From Ignelater luminosus (Eukaryota; Arthropoda; Insecta; Coleoptera; Elateridae), in the NCBI GenBank assembly GCA_011009095.1, contig VTPC01008773.1:37227-101226 (forward strand): 64,000 bases of DNA, read 5' to 3'. Positions 10,913-24,344 of this stretch are shown one piece after another (within the stretch, counting starts at the first letter, position 1; every line of letters begins with the position of its first letter). The position numbers and the translations under genes were made by a program. The notes beneath the pieces were generated by a model. The model searched no databases. It was not told where the DNA came from and worked only from the letters and a program-made list of their open reading frames with translations.

Positions 10913-12840
10913 ATGGACGTTCTGTTAAACTTAATAATAAATTCTATAATGTTCACTCTATATTTATCAACTGAATAACAGATATTATGAAGCACCGGGT
11001 TCTGCACATCCATCCTGAAGGTCATACAACTCCAAACAGTTTACAACTGTACTGCACCTGGAATAATTCCAAATGAAACACACAAACAACCATATATGTT
11101 TACCGAATATGTCTATGAATAACTAAAATTGTAACGCTTTTATTTGTCGACTGGCTGGAACAATAGCACTGAAAAGCTTACAGTATAAACAAAACACAGA
11201 TATAACCCCAAACAGTATCTATGAAAGCAAACAGGTTATTTACAGGCCGGAGAGTACAATAGATACAAGCAGGTAACAAGCAATAAGTCGACTCTATACT
11301 GAATCTAATTTCTCAAGCAGTGCACCAAGGAGGGACAGAGTGCAGCTAAGTGTGTCGGGATATGAGGTTGCAGTTTGGGTTTAGTGCGCTGCAGGATATG
11401 GAGCAATGTGGGTTGAGAAACACGGAGCTATCCAGTAGCGACGGACCGGTTCTACCGACAGCGACGTCACCGGAATAGCTTGGGTAGGAGACAGTGACGG
11501 CTGTCGAACCCCAAACTAAAGGGGAGAATAAGGAACGGAGCTACTTAGCTACTCAAACCCCAAGCTAAGAATGTATAAAGCAGACGGCAGAAATAGGGCA
11601 CGTAATGGACTAGTGGGGAAATTGATTGATGGCTTGCATCGCTAATGATGCGTAGAGTATTATAAATTCATTAATTAATACCTCTTAGCTGCGGAAAGTA
11701 TTATATAAATTTTCAATGACGTGACGGCGGTTATTAAAATAAATTTTACAAACATGAGTAAATTAAAATATAAACTTCTACAAAATAATCGAAATATCCC
11801 GGAAAAATTAACAAACCTAAAATTATTTGCGGGACTGTTAATTACCAGAGTTACATTTTGAACAATAATTCTTAGGCTAAATAAATAAGTAATGGAAACT
11901 TATATGCATACATTCAATACGTGGTGGTTGATAGACGCCATGTACTTATCGGCAAACAGGCGTGCGAGCATAACAATAAAATTCATATCGTAAAACATAT
12001 AATTGAATTAAGGGCAATTGCACAAAATTCTTAACGGGTAATTTCAAATTAAAAACAACTTTGTTACAAAGTAACTAAAGCTCGACATTATGTTAACACG
12101 TCGGTCCAAGAGTTGACTTTGACGATAAAGTTCTTCTGACTTTACCACAGCTGGGAATTCGATATTAGATATAGGTATAATAATGGTTTGCATGAACAAT
12201 AAACTGGAATCAATAGGTAAATATTTGGAAGCTTCAATAAGTGTATTATGTGTTTGACTAAAACAAGATCATCGTAAACGATAGTCTTCCTAACATCAGA
12301 AAATTCAATAATAAATTCTTTAGTATTCATTGTACCCCGATACGGCCAGCAAAAGCCAAACAAAGAAAACTGCACCTCAAAGAAACATAACAAGCACTAA
12401 AGAATTCACCGTACTAAACCACTCGGATCATTTTAACTTATATTGCGGATAGCCAGACAGTGGAGCTGCCCGGGAGCTGTTCGTATGGTAGAAATTCCCC
12501 CACACCTAAAATTGATATAGTGGGTGCTTGCTAGCTAAGGGAAAATCTGACGAAAATAAAACAGTGGGGAGTTTATAAGGGTTGCAATCCCACCTCTGAG
12601 CTGCCCAAACGCGAAATATTTTTATTGCAAATAGAAATATTCCCATAAAATGTAATTGGATACCCTAAAACATCGTTTTTCAATATAGAACACGATATAC
12701 TCATACCACTGAAAAGATAATATTTTATCTAGGCTCAAACGTTAATTATTACTTGGAAAATACCTTTCTACTAAGGGCAGACCAATTTTGCAAAATAACA
12801 CAACAAACTACTCTCTGGTGCAATTAGGAGAATTTTTCCA
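10913..12840. other. No recognised gene; GC-richer patches at 11.2-11.6 and 12.4-12.6 kb
   Basis: About 1.9 kb between two transposon remnants. The patches around 11220-11620 and 12430-12620 are markedly less AT-rich than neighbouring DNA and look like old repeat sequence, but no protein motif, LTR end or TIR could be matched. An 83-codon minus-strand frame at 12142-12393 resembles no known protein. Confidence 0.4.
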
Positions 12841-12849
12841 AAGACATAC

Positions 12850-13250
12850 GTTGCATTAAATATGATTACCAACCAATGCATATAATGCATTTTTTAGATG
12901 TTGTCCAGAAAGTGAGTTTTTTAGGTGTAATGTAGCATAGAATACTTTATGTATACGATTACAAACTTCATCTATATGTGTGACCCAACTCAGACAATTG
13001 TTTAAATGAACGCTTGAAAATCTTGTTACTGGGGTATTATTTAAGGAAAAGTTGTTAAGCTTAATACCTCTCAAATTAGGATGTTTTGATTAGAAACATT
13101 TATGTACATCATTTCTTCAACATGTAAAAAGGTCTGCATGATTTACAAGAAAGCCTAAGTCTATATTTGTATTAAGTTCATTTATATATAAATTAAACGG
13201 TATGGGTCCTAGAATAGACTCATGAGTACGCCTTTGGACACATTGTAACA
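12850..13250 (-). pseudogene. LINE reverse transcriptase fragment (CR1/Jockey-like palm and thumb)
   Basis: Minus-strand remnant of a non-LTR retrotransposon RT. Reading from 13250 downward gives SILGPIPFNLYINELNTNID, matching the QGSxLGPxLFLIYINDL palm motif, then FLVNHADLFTC where YADD-type residues would be expected (the double aspartate is degraded). After a frame break comes KLNNFSLNNTPVTRFSSVHL and LSWVTHIDEVCNRIHKV (about 13060-12940), the thumb-region SVKYLGVxLDxxLSWxxHI pattern. It ends near 12850. Only this palm-to-thumb slice is recognisable; flanking DNA to about 14 kb may belong to the same copy but is too decayed to claim. Confidence 0.6.
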
Positions 13251-16200
13251 GGAAGACGTTGGATTTTTTAATCAAACTGATTTTTTTTTCATTTTTTCAT
13301 GAATGGCATTATCCAAGACAATACTGAATATCTAATTCCTAATTTTTTTTATTTCAATGAAATTAAAGTCTATTACACAGCCGAAGGTACGGGATGGGTT
13401 GAAGAAAATCCCACCCACCAGTTCGCTTCATCTTAGTTGTCTTTCTCTAAACAAAATGTTTCATTGAGTAGTCGGCGCTTTTCGTTTAAATCTAGAACAT
13501 AGTAATCTAGTAACATTGTTCGTAGTCAAATTATTTACAATCGCTAAATGATCAACTAAATATATTTGGTTGTATTACAACTGGTTCTACAATAATTGTA
13601 CAAATATAATCTTTTGAACCTTTCATCCTATTTGATCATTAAAAATATGAGCTGGTTCAAAGGTAGTGCATTTTAAGTTAAAATTGTTTAATACATCGGC
13701 AAGATGTTTCTTAGTTATATCATTTTTTAAGTAATCAATGTTCAAATCTGCTTACAGAACAATTTAGATCTACTACGATATAAACATTTAACACAGACAC
13801 AATCGAAAATTCCTGCACAACATTCGATAACTAATTTGAGGTAGAACTGGTCGAAATTTAACATTCTCATTTTATCAGCTACGTCAGTTTTTATGAACAA
13901 ACGTATCATGTATACGGGTTTTGCGGCATCACCACGAAGACAGCTGGTACCCTGAAAGATTATAATACTTGATATTGTCATCTGTACACCATTGTTCAGT
14001 TATACTGAGCACATGCGGGCAATTATTGTTTATAAACACTTCTCTCTGTTCTTTCTAATTTCCAAGTGACTGTACATTTATTTTCTCTACCATGAAACTC
14101 TCACAATTTGTTATCTGATTAATTAAAATTTTTTCCTAAGAAAAAACCAATTTACCTTAACCTGGGGTGGCATAATAAAAGGATCTTTAACTTGCTCTAG
14201 TTTATCAAATCGTAACGTTAATTTTAATGATGAGTAAAGTTTTGGATGTTTTGAGTTGAGTTTCTCAACAGCAACGTTTCTAGTTATCGTTTTTAAATGT
14301 TTCTTCACATTCTCAACATTTTTGCGCCCGGGCTTAAATTGTAAACGTGAAGAAAGGCGTCTCGGTTTGTTTGTTTCAATTTACAGTCATCACTGTTTCT
14401 TGTACCTACAATAACCTTATTTCATAAGACTTTTTTCTTTTTCATATCTGCTGATGTTGTAATTTGCTTTTATTGCTATTTGTTTTTAGTTTTTAATATT
14501 TAATAGCGTCTGCTACATAAAAGAACGTCATCAAATGCACCAGAGTGCAATACCTAAGAAATATATATACATAATGCTACGAATTGCTTCCACAAATCTA
14601 AAATTTTTAAAAATTTAATATTTAGATAAGTTTAGATGGGGCCGCGAATCCACGTGTGCAAAGTGTGCACACGAGCGGCAACTTCGTGGGGGCGGCATTT
14701 CAAAAGCTAGGATTTTTTATTTTTACATTACTTTTTTTTATAGTATAGAAGAAAAATAAAATTCTTGCAGTATTTTTCTATTTCTCTTGCTTTATTGGTT
14801 TCCACCTTTTTGAACTTTTCAGAAAGCAATTTGTAGTACCTACAGTCAGTAAGTTTTATGATATTCAAGGGATTACCGGATGATGTATACTGGTCTGTCT
14901 ATATTTAAAGGACCGAAGGGCATATAAATTTTCATTAGTGCAGCAGAATTTCTGAAATAGATTTAGCGAATTTATCTTCATTTAGTTAAATGTCGCATGT
15001 TGATGTTACCAACGTAATTCATAATTTTTCAATATCGGTCCAATTATTTATGACCACATAGTACAATAACAGATTTATGTATAAATGAAGATTTCTCATT
15101 CATCTCATAAAAGCATAACTGTCCTGTATAGCAAAACGACCCCAACTCTGAAAACTGAAAGTTTTGAAATATTAAATGAAACGTGTTTGGCTTTTTCCAC
15201 TTTTGTATAAGATAGGGAATTCTCAAAATTGGTCTGCATCAATTATTCTCAATGTTAGTGCTTTTTGTTTGACATACATACAATAAATTTCAGCAGAAAT
15301 AATTCTGCAATACCCTAAACTCAGTTTTGTTTATTTTTCGAGTTAGGGCCTATTTGCTTTGTAGGCCAGATAAGTCTTCCCAAGTAAAATGCTTCTTACA
15401 AGTATTTATTTAATTCCGACAACAGGCCTGCTTCCTGCTTCCATGAAAGTTTTTTTTATAAACAAAAAAATTTTTAATAAAAAGAACTTTTTCGGAACAT
15501 CTCGCATTTAATCTATGCAAAAGCAGGGCAGGCCTCAAACATTAAGCCAGTGATGCGATTGTCCAAGGACACACAGGTATGGGGGCACGAAAATCGGTAG
15601 AAAGAGATGTAGACAAAATACCTTAGACAAAAACAACACATAGTTTAAATTAGTTAACTTAGGGGGCGCCGACACGGTCTATCCAGAATTAAGCACGTGT
15701 TATTATTTAACAACTCGACCGCGAAAGAAAATGGACTCAATGCAAAACTTTTACTTAAAACAAAATAAAATTAATTTCATATACTACGTGGAATTCTCAA
15801 GTGAGAAGTTGAGTAATTAAGTACCTACTGTCTTAGTTTGTCATATTCCTGTGGTTTACTTATCTGCTGTCACTCCAATATGAGGTTCCGTTAAATCGAA
15901 TGGTCGATCATGTGCCACCTCTCTCGTGTTAGAGCTTCCATAAAAACTAATTTTGAGAAAGGAAGTCAAATACAACGACATTGCACGTATCCGTTAACAT
16001 GATGGTAATATTTTGAAAAATGGTAATTTCTTTCTTTCCTTTCTCTATTTCTAAATAACAAAATTGCGTAAAATTGTGGGATTCCCTTTGACCAGAGTAA
16101 TATTTTTTAATATCTTACAGCTTTAGTTATATGCACTTTGCCCACTTTTTGAGGAACATTATTGTAGACCCTGAATACCGTGGTCCAAGACAATTTGCTC

Positions 16201-19200
16201 TATCAAATAAAATTTATATTAAAAAAAGAGGGAGTGGTCAATACGCTTTTGATAATCTTTGTATTGGATAGACTAACTCCGAACTGGGCATGTATTAGGC
16301 CTTTTCGTTATTCGTCGCTTTTTGTTATTTGTATAGCTCAGTTTTTCAGCTTAAACAATACAAACAGATGGTTAAAGAAATTCATCTTCATTTGTATTAG
16401 TTTCGATCCAGTCGATCTGTAGATTTTCCAATTACCTGAAGATACTTCATTGTAATGGTTTACAAAGAAGCACTCCTTAAGTCTAATATAAGGAATCAGT
16501 TACTAGCGGGATTTATTTGTTAACAAATCAAACATAAAACTCACCTTTACATTATGTTAGCGAAATAAGGAGCTTCTTAAAGAAAAGTTCAATTGGTTTT
16601 AAAAGTTTGATGATTTAGTCTGATCCGCCCGAAGAGTACGAGCGGTTCGAAAAGCCTAACTTTTTCCGAGATGACAGCGCCAGACTCAAAAAGCCAAAAA
16701 GGATTTTGAGAATAAGGTTTATGGTTTAGCCTGGTTAAGACTGGAACTTGTGTAGGAAGACCTAATTGTGATCTTATGGAGTATAATTTGAGATCTTCAA
16801 GAGTAGAGATTTGTTGTTCCCCACATTAAACAATTTGGACATCACAGCCCATTAAAAACCAGGCCAAAGTACTCTTCAAAACAATCTTTTTCGTAAGAAG
16901 GATACTAGCAAATAAAACAACTAACGGTCAGATGTAAAATGCAATGTTCAGACAGAACCAATACGAAATTGCTTAATTTTTGGTCTCATTTTGACAAATC
17001 AAGTCTAGGTCCAAGTAGTTTTAAGAAGCAGTTAATTGTTAATCGTAAACTAGAAAAGAAGAGCTCTGAGATTTTCAAATTTGTGCGTGCTTATTGAGTC
17101 ATCCTCAAAATCGTATTCTTAAATCATGTGGTTTCTTATCACACTGGAAGATTTTGCGACTATCTACTTGGCTGCAAATACAGTTTGCAAAAATTTTAAA
17201 GATATTGTTAATTTTATGGAGTTTCGTTATTATCTGTACACAGTTGTGTTTTTGCTTTCAAACAGTGGGTCATAACACATGAATGTCAGCTTGTTCAGTT
17301 GTAAGATTGGCTACTTATTAAGTTGCTACATTTTATTTCATGGATAAGATTCACAAACATAACTGCAACTTTATAACTTAGTTTTCAGGGGTAAATACTT
17401 AAAAAATTAATTTTGTATCAGATTGGGTTTTTGATGATTCAAAGGTTGGTTCATTTAGAAGATTTTGAATATGCGATGCTGCACTCCGCAATTTTTTCTC
17501 TCACTAGACTTAATCCCATAATTACACAAATAATAAAGTTGCAGTTTTTAGGAAATTACCGAACCCTTACTATCAACAATGGTGTTCAGAATCATTTTGC
17601 TCTTGTTTGCACTTCGACTACTAGAGGATTTCAAGGGTTTGCATCTAGCAAAACCAGAAAGATGGTTTCTACTGTAGGGTAGAGGACCAAACTATCTTAT
17701 TCAATTTTATAAAGAGGCATCAAATGGAATAATTAATTCTAAAAAAAACACAACAAGGTTTCTAGAAGTATTTAGTTTTCAATCCATCACTATGTTGACC
17801 ATCAGACAAGATAGTTGAAAGCTTGAAAACGTTTCCAGAAACAATAAAAATTCGCAAAATGTTATATAAATCGAGTTATATCAGCATTGGCAAATGGAAG
17901 AAATATTTTCAAAAAATGCATTTATGGGGAAGCGACTATAAAATGAAATTCTTGATCATCTATGCTAGAACCCCCAAACATTCCCTTTTCAAAGATCAGT
18001 TGGTTTAAGTTTAAATTTATAATTACACAACTGTAAGAATCCAGCTTTTCAGAAATTTTCAAAATTAATATTTATAATATGTCCAAGTTATTGTTTTGTT
18101 GGTTAAGATCTGACTCTTAGAAGACCATAAAACCAGTTAAAGATGTCAACAAGTCACTAAAAGGTAGAAGTACACTATTTCTAGAAGGTATAAATAAAGG
18201 ACAATCAATGAAATAACAATCTTGTCTTGACTTGATTTTGCAACTCGCACTGAAACTGCTACTAAAAGAGCCTAATGCTGTTGTCAAGAAAATCCTGAAG
18301 GGATTTCTTTAATTTTATGTTTTTTCGTGGGTCTTCCCCAATTTCATAACTTGGGAACAAATAATTTGATTGTGCTAACAATTTCTTTTAAATAATTGAT
18401 CGATTGTAGACTAGACGAGGAAGAAGGTTTTACCATTTTGATTGTTATAACCAATACAAAATGACCAGTACATTATTGGAGGTCTGTGACATCACGTCTA
18501 TATTTAGTATTGTAATGAGAAATGCATCTGTGTCTTACCTCGGGGCCAAAAAGCAAATCTTAAAGACTGAGATGTTATTCGTTCTGTTAAAACGAACTGT
18601 TATTTCGAAAACACTTCGGGCCATATTCACGAAGCATGACTAATTCAGCATTGATTAAAATTTAACAACGGCATACCTTTACCTCATCTTAATAAGAAGA
18701 AAAAAGACAGAAATTCGTTCCCACGGTAAAACAGATCCTTAAAATTAACGTTGGTTTGCGAACACGACCTTCTGTTGTTTAACAAAATAGTATTTGGGTT
18801 GCTTTGTTAAATTCTGCCATCTACATTTGCTTTAAGTCTTACACTACAGAGAATGAAAACATCGACCAACTACGTAGCTCCAAATTGAAAACGGAATTAG
18901 CACAAGTTTTTGAATTTCTAACTTCAAGTGTATGCCCTGATCAACTAAAATAATGAGACGTTCTTAGACACCACTGGAGTTTTCATCATGACCATGAGTT
19001 AACAAATTAAAGAAGAGTATTAAATTTCCTGGAATGTAAATCTAAATAGCAACTAATATTATTTGAAATTGAACCACTCAAATTCAACACACAACGAAAA
19101 GGTAAATATAAGTAAAACTGTTCCACGTCGCTGCAAGCAATAAATAAAATGTAAACAAAGCGACCTCTCTAATTATTAAACCATCGACTTCAACCTACAA

Positions 19201-20176
19201 TACAGTAATAATTCAATCATTCTGTAATTATCTTCTATTTATATGTCCCATCGCTAGGAAATAAGCATTATCTGTTATTCTTGATCTTCGAGAAATAAGA
19301 GAAGATTTCAAATAACAATTTTTGCGCAACTCCCATTTGCATTTCTTTCATTTTGGATTTTATTAAATCTCCACTTAATAATTTCCACCAAAAAGATGTG
19401 ACCCCATTTCTGATATTAAATAAAAACGTTAACACAAAAAAACACACGAAATGTAAAACAAAACATAATAAAAGTATAATTAAATAAGCATACCCCTGAT
19501 ATTTCATTACAGCTGGGAAAGTATACTACATACCTACCTAGTGCCCACGTAGTATACGGTATTAGGTGCTTCAATTTCGGGTCTACTAATAAATTCTACG
19601 TGGATATATAACTTTTCCAGACAAATTTAATTATAATATTCAAGGTAACTCAACCAAGGCGAACAAATTTTTATCCTTCTGCAACGTTTATTAGATACGT
19701 CGTTTTTATAAGAGCAGACTAAGCATGTTTGAAGGGAATTTATTTGCATTTTAGTTAACACACTAAGGATTATAAGGTTATGAAACTTCTTTGAAGGCAT
19801 AGACTTGATTTTCAACAGAACCATAAAGCTTTCTAGAATGTCATTATTTAACAGTTTATAAAGCTTTAGGTTATTTATCAACCACGGAGCTTGTAATGTA
19901 TTCATACACGGAAAGAAAGTTCCCGTAAAAATTACTATGAGATTCGCAGTAGCGACGGGACAATATTTTGACGAATAATAGTTGTTTCACAGAGAAAAAA
20001 ATTGAGACATGTACATTAGAGCAATTTATAATTTGTTGAGAACAGTATTACATACCTATTTGTAATGAGTGTAGTTACCTGTCGATGTCGTAAGGAAACA
20101 AATTAAATTGGAAACTTATGAACTATAAACTTACTACGAAGCAACTACTCTACGCATAACTAGAACTTAACTACTA
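13251..20176. other. About 6.9 kb with no recognised gene
   Basis: Intronic or intergenic AT-rich DNA. A compact GC-rich island at about 14637-14695 contains TGTGCACA and GGGGGCGGC and looks like a repeat end. A 9-bp perfect stem, GTATACTAC / GTAGTATAC, lies at 19521-19529 and 19549-19557. Open frames (60-92 codons) show no domain. A region near 16.6-18.4 kb has several overlapping frames and may be an old element, but none was identifiable. Confidence 0.45.
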
Positions 20177-20686
20177 GTGTGGTTCACAAGTTCCATTTTG
20201 GCAATTTTTTGCCTGACTTTACCAAAAATTATGATCGAGGTGTCATCCCAATGATACCTGAATTTTTTTATTCCTTAATAGTTATATTTAATAGGTAAAA
20301 AAATTTTTTTTTGTTAAAGAGCAGACTAAACGCCGCGCGCGGCGGCCAATCACGCGTTTTTAGCCCTCTTTTTACCTCTAAATTAAAATTATAAATATTG
20401 GTGGCACAATTACGGGAGTTAGGACTCCTTTGTAGGACATTTCCTGCTCTTTAAGGATCTTTTTTTTTGATTTCGGATATTTGCAATATTCTCCAAGATA
20501 TTTGCAAAAAACAAAACCCCTTTTTTGTTTTTTACGAATTTGTTTATAACTTTTGCAATTTTTTTGCGCGGTACTTTGAAATATTCGAAAAGTTTCTAAA
20601 TGCCATTCCGAATCGAATGATACCTCAATCATAACTTCTGGTAAAGTCAGGCAAAAAATAGCCAAAATGGAACTTGTGAACCACAC
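20177..20686. mobile_element. TA-flanked MITE with ~72-bp inverted repeats and a GC palindrome
   Basis: A 510-bp non-autonomous element starting GTGTGGTTCACAAGTTCC and ending with its inverse. TA lies outside both ends (20175-20176 and 20687-20688). The arms (about 20177-20248 and 20615-20686) match at roughly nine positions in ten; most mismatches lie towards the interior. The centre holds T- and A-rich runs and, in strong contrast, a perfect 14-bp palindrome CGCCGCGCGCGGCG (20331-20344). A minus-strand open frame across the right half is a by-product of the repeat, not a gene. TA flanks suggest mobilisation by a Tc1/mariner or similar transposase; the exact superfamily is not certain. Confidence 0.75.
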
Positions 20687-20688
20687 TA

Positions 20689-21690
20689 TACACCGAATTT
20701 TCAGAGTTTTTCTTCGTGAACCGTGGCAAACCACCAAGTAAGCTTTTCTCATAAAGTTCCATTAAACAGAAGTATTTTTCCTTACAGGGATTTTCACGTG
20801 CCATACATGTATGTATATTAACGGAATAGGCAATTTTATTCTGATTTTCAAAAATAGGACAATTTTTATTGACTAAAGACTTATCATCTCAAACTAGCCT
20901 ACAACCTCAGATAGCTTGCCATTATCTTTTCTAATTATTCTTGTTTCAAATTTTTATGTATGGTTTCGGGCATAAGAGAGAACTAAAGAACACGAATCGT
21001 CAGAAACGCGAATAAATGTGCCGAGTAGGTTAACCCGTAAATAAAGAGCGGATTTCTAGACAATTGAAATTTAATTTTAGGCAGGCAGATAAGCAAGAAA
21101 GAGTTATTTATTACTCAAGGGGGAAAGGTAACAGATTTCAGCGCGAGGTGTGTTCGGAGATGATCACATAGAGCTCTAAAAGTGACTTTTTCCCTGTATA
21201 TAATGCTATTATATATCTTTCTATAATTACCAAAAAGGTATAAAAAAGAACTTGAATAAAATTCCTGCTGGGGAAGTAGTTTAGCCCCTAGAGAAAAAAA
21301 AACAACTGATAGCAGGTAGAAAATGTCGTACAAAAAGTATTTAAGATAGTTAGCCACTTAAGACTTCAAAACGCATATAGAGATTTCTCATACAAGAATT
21401 GAAATACGCCGTTAGGTGTTTCATAGCTTCGCTGCGCCATTTGTAGGCTCCCCCCATATGCCACGAGGTTAACTTCTGTTGGGATACGCTTTGGTGGAAA
21501 AACAAGTGCAGCTCCGCCCTCAGTTAGCTTTCTCGAGGAATTAATTATGGAAACAGGTTGTAACGGGCAAAACCAGCACCTCGAATGTCGGAGACGGGCG
21601 TGGTTCACAAATAATTTAGCTACAAAATGGTTAGTTAGCTCAAACTCAAGGAGAATATTAAATTTTACCTGTAGATATCACGAAACTATA
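20689..21690. other. Unassigned DNA between the MITE and the GC-richer repeat segment
   Basis: The first 600 bp are ordinary AT-rich sequence. From about 21270 the base composition shifts and the short GCTTxGCCC-like motifs described under findings begin. No coding motif was recognised in the 80-codon frames present. Confidence 0.35.
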
Positions 21691-21691
21691 A

Positions 21692-21841
21692 GGCGCCAGA
21701 AGCAATGAGTCGTAGACAATGTATTCATCAATGTGGCCTCTCATTGACGAACGCCCTGTATATGGGTACACTAAATAAAAATACCCTATACATGGGTGCA
21801 CTAAAAAGGCCGCCCTGGACGCTGTGCATAATCTAATAAAC
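21692..21841 (+). repeat. Repeat module: GGCGCCAGAAGC plus 30-bp minisatellite (copy A)
   Basis: GGCGCCAGAAGC at 21692-21703 is followed about 50 bp later by imperfect repeats with a 30-bp period beginning CGCCCTGTATATGGGTACAC (21752), TACCCTATACATGGGTGCAC (21782) and CGCCCTGGACGCTGTGCAT (21811). The same combination occurs at 39742-39925. The surrounding 21.3-23.6 kb is GC-richer than average but has no recognisable protein. This may be the leader or terminal part of a repeat family; the class is unknown. Confidence 0.55.
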
Positions 21842-23640
21842 TCAAAATCAGTGCTCGATGTTCTTGCTTGAAGAAAGTTTACACATACGTAAATAACGCT
21901 CACAGCTAATATGCACCACAATCTTACCACAGCAACAAAATCCAAGATCGCTTTAGCCAGGTTCTGTACATTGGCAAAATATAACAATGCATAAAGTATA
22001 AAACACATTAAAAGAGGGGCGGCTCACTTGGCATACCTACTTCGTTTCAGTGTCGGTTTCACAGTATTTGTTATAATAAACAAGCTCAAACCTACGACCG
22101 GGGTCGTCCATACAACCAAAACGTCCATTCGCTTTTAAGCGAGAAGGAGAACTTTATAAGCAGAAAACATTTCCTTGTTTTTTCAAACTTTGTTTTCACG
22201 CAGTTAACTACGTCCAGCGTCACCAACAGATTTATCTAGTCCACAGTTGGTGTTAACATAACGAAAACGAAGGTTCCACACAAACAAAAAGAACAGCGAA
22301 ATCGTCTTGCTACACAAACTAGGGGAAGAAGAGTTAGCACGATCAGGTCCACACAACCGACAAAATGGGTCGAGAATCACCGACCCACGGTAAAACACAC
22401 TAATAAAAGAATCTTCTCTGTAATCACATATTATTTCAACTCCACTCTAGCACGAGTGATTTGTTTTAATCTTCCGGAACTTACCTCCGCAAAGATTTAC
22501 ATAACAACCCAAAATGTTCAATCAAATCAAACAACGAGAGAATATGTAATGCAATATTTCAAAGCTAACACTCCCCAAAGCGAAACTTCTTTTGTTGAAG
22601 ACAGAAAACGTTTTTCCTTCACGGATGACAAAAATTCCTACGTAGCTCTTGCTGGGGGCATTAAGCTCCGCCACCAGCATCTGCCGAGACATTAAATGAA
22701 AGTCAGTTGCAAACGATAAAACAACCTCAACAATACTTAACAATACTCTATGCAAAAAAGGATATTTCTACTCGACCTTTACGCTCTGTGAATTCACCAA
22801 CAAAGCAGACAGTGCGTTGCTTCAACTAAAGATTTCCTAGAAACGGCACGTTTTGTCTAGACAAATAGGATAAAATAATCAAGATTTAACACAAAAATAA
22901 TTTTAAATTGCAAAAATGTTCGATAAATATAACGATTTTTGCTATCAGCGAAAATTCGATAAAGTTATTTAAAACACCAAAACTTAAATGATATAAATAT
23001 TTTAAAACGCAAATATTAAGAAAAGGAAAATAACGTTACAAGGTTGGACTTTGTCTTTTAACAACCTTCGAAAAGAGCTAAATACAAAGATTGATCAGGT
23101 TTCACCAAACTACAAACGAACTCCGGTGGCCCAAGATTGAGCTTTGCCCTTCGTTCATCTTTTTATGAATGATAAACACAAACACGGAGAAGGCTTTGCC
23201 TGCATGGTTTAAAAATTGGGCTTCTTGTTTTGCCTTCTATCTCGTTTCTTAAGAGAGTCGAATTACGAACATGGATCGAGTTTAGCCCTCCCACAGGCTA
23301 TCTGCTGTAACCCCAGAACAGGCTTCGTCCCTCAAAAGTGGATCAGCTTTAGATTTTCAGATCCCTTTACCGTTGTACCACAGACAGGGGCAACAACCAA
23401 ATCTTACTAGATTTAAGCTTGAGCCTGATAGTGCTCTCGCTCTATGGTTCAAAACATCTAGGTGGTTTTACAACTTACCTTCATTAACTGCCTGTCAAAC
23501 TGTGAAATTAGAGATCTTATCACCTAATACGTATCATACTCATCTCCGTTTTCTTCCTAAACGTCTTCGGGTTGCTAGAGAAATTGGTTGTCTGTCAATA
23601 GGGTACTTGGAATTTTAGAAAGCGATCAGAAATGCCAGGG
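21842..23640. other. GC-richer segment with no recognisable gene
   Basis: Short frames (60-80 codons) on both strands match no known domain. The segment is distinguished by composition and by dispersed motifs of the type AGCTTTGCCC / AGTTTAGCCC / GGCTTCGTCCC. It probably belongs to an old repeat continuous with the minisatellite module at 21692. A tRNA primer site or LTR boundaries could not be established. Confidence 0.35.
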
Positions 23641-24344
23641 CTGTTTTCAAAAAATTAGGACGGTAGTCTATACAGCTTTGCCAATGTGACGCACAAAATT
23701 TCCTTTCTATACCGTGACAATCTCACACCTATTTCACTATATTAGGTTTAAAGTTTATTATGTACATTAATTTGAAATTATTACATAAATTAAATAACTA
23801 TCATTCCCTCAATTTTTTAAATTTTGTTAAGAATTGATTAACAATCCTCTTGCTTGCTATTGGAATAAATGTCTATTTTATTTTAGTAAAATGACAGTGA
23901 TGAAAAGGTCGTGAGTAGAACGATTTCTTATAGAAATTAATTTTCAAGTTTTCTGATTTTAATTGGTGCGGCTACTTTTTAGTTTAATTGGCGTTTGTGG
24001 AATGTAACTGTATAATTATGTTATCCTTGGAAATCCGATATTTGCACGCGGAGTCTTTAATTTGGTGCTTATAAGCTGGAATATTTCTATCTATAGTAAT
24101 TAAAGAAACAGTAACTACTTATAATTATCCACATTCTATACATTTAATGGGTGTCCTGTACAGTTTCCTAAATTGTTGGATCATTGGATGGTTAAAGAAT
24201 CCTTGGAGAAAATGCAATGCTGATGGTTTAGTCACTGGTGCTCCGTTCAAATCTGGATGACATCTTTAAGGGTATCATTAGTTTATCAGTTTTACTAGGT
24301 TATTGTAATTAATTCACGTTTAGTACGAGAGGGTTTGCTAAAAA
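23641..24344. other. Flank of the transposase pseudogene; nothing recognised
   Basis: AT-rich sequence that may include the 5' non-coding part of the element at 24345, but no convincing inverted repeat could be paired with the sequence beyond 25404. Confidence 0.3.

Noticed and set aside
12142..12393. 83-codon minus-strand frame
   Set aside because: No similarity to a known family and no other coding evidence.
20378..20752. 124-codon minus-strand open frame
   Set aside because: It covers the right half of a MITE and crosses its boundary, so it is not a gene.
21692..21841. CRISPR-like array
   Set aside because: The repeats are contiguous tandem units without spacers, in a eukaryotic genome.
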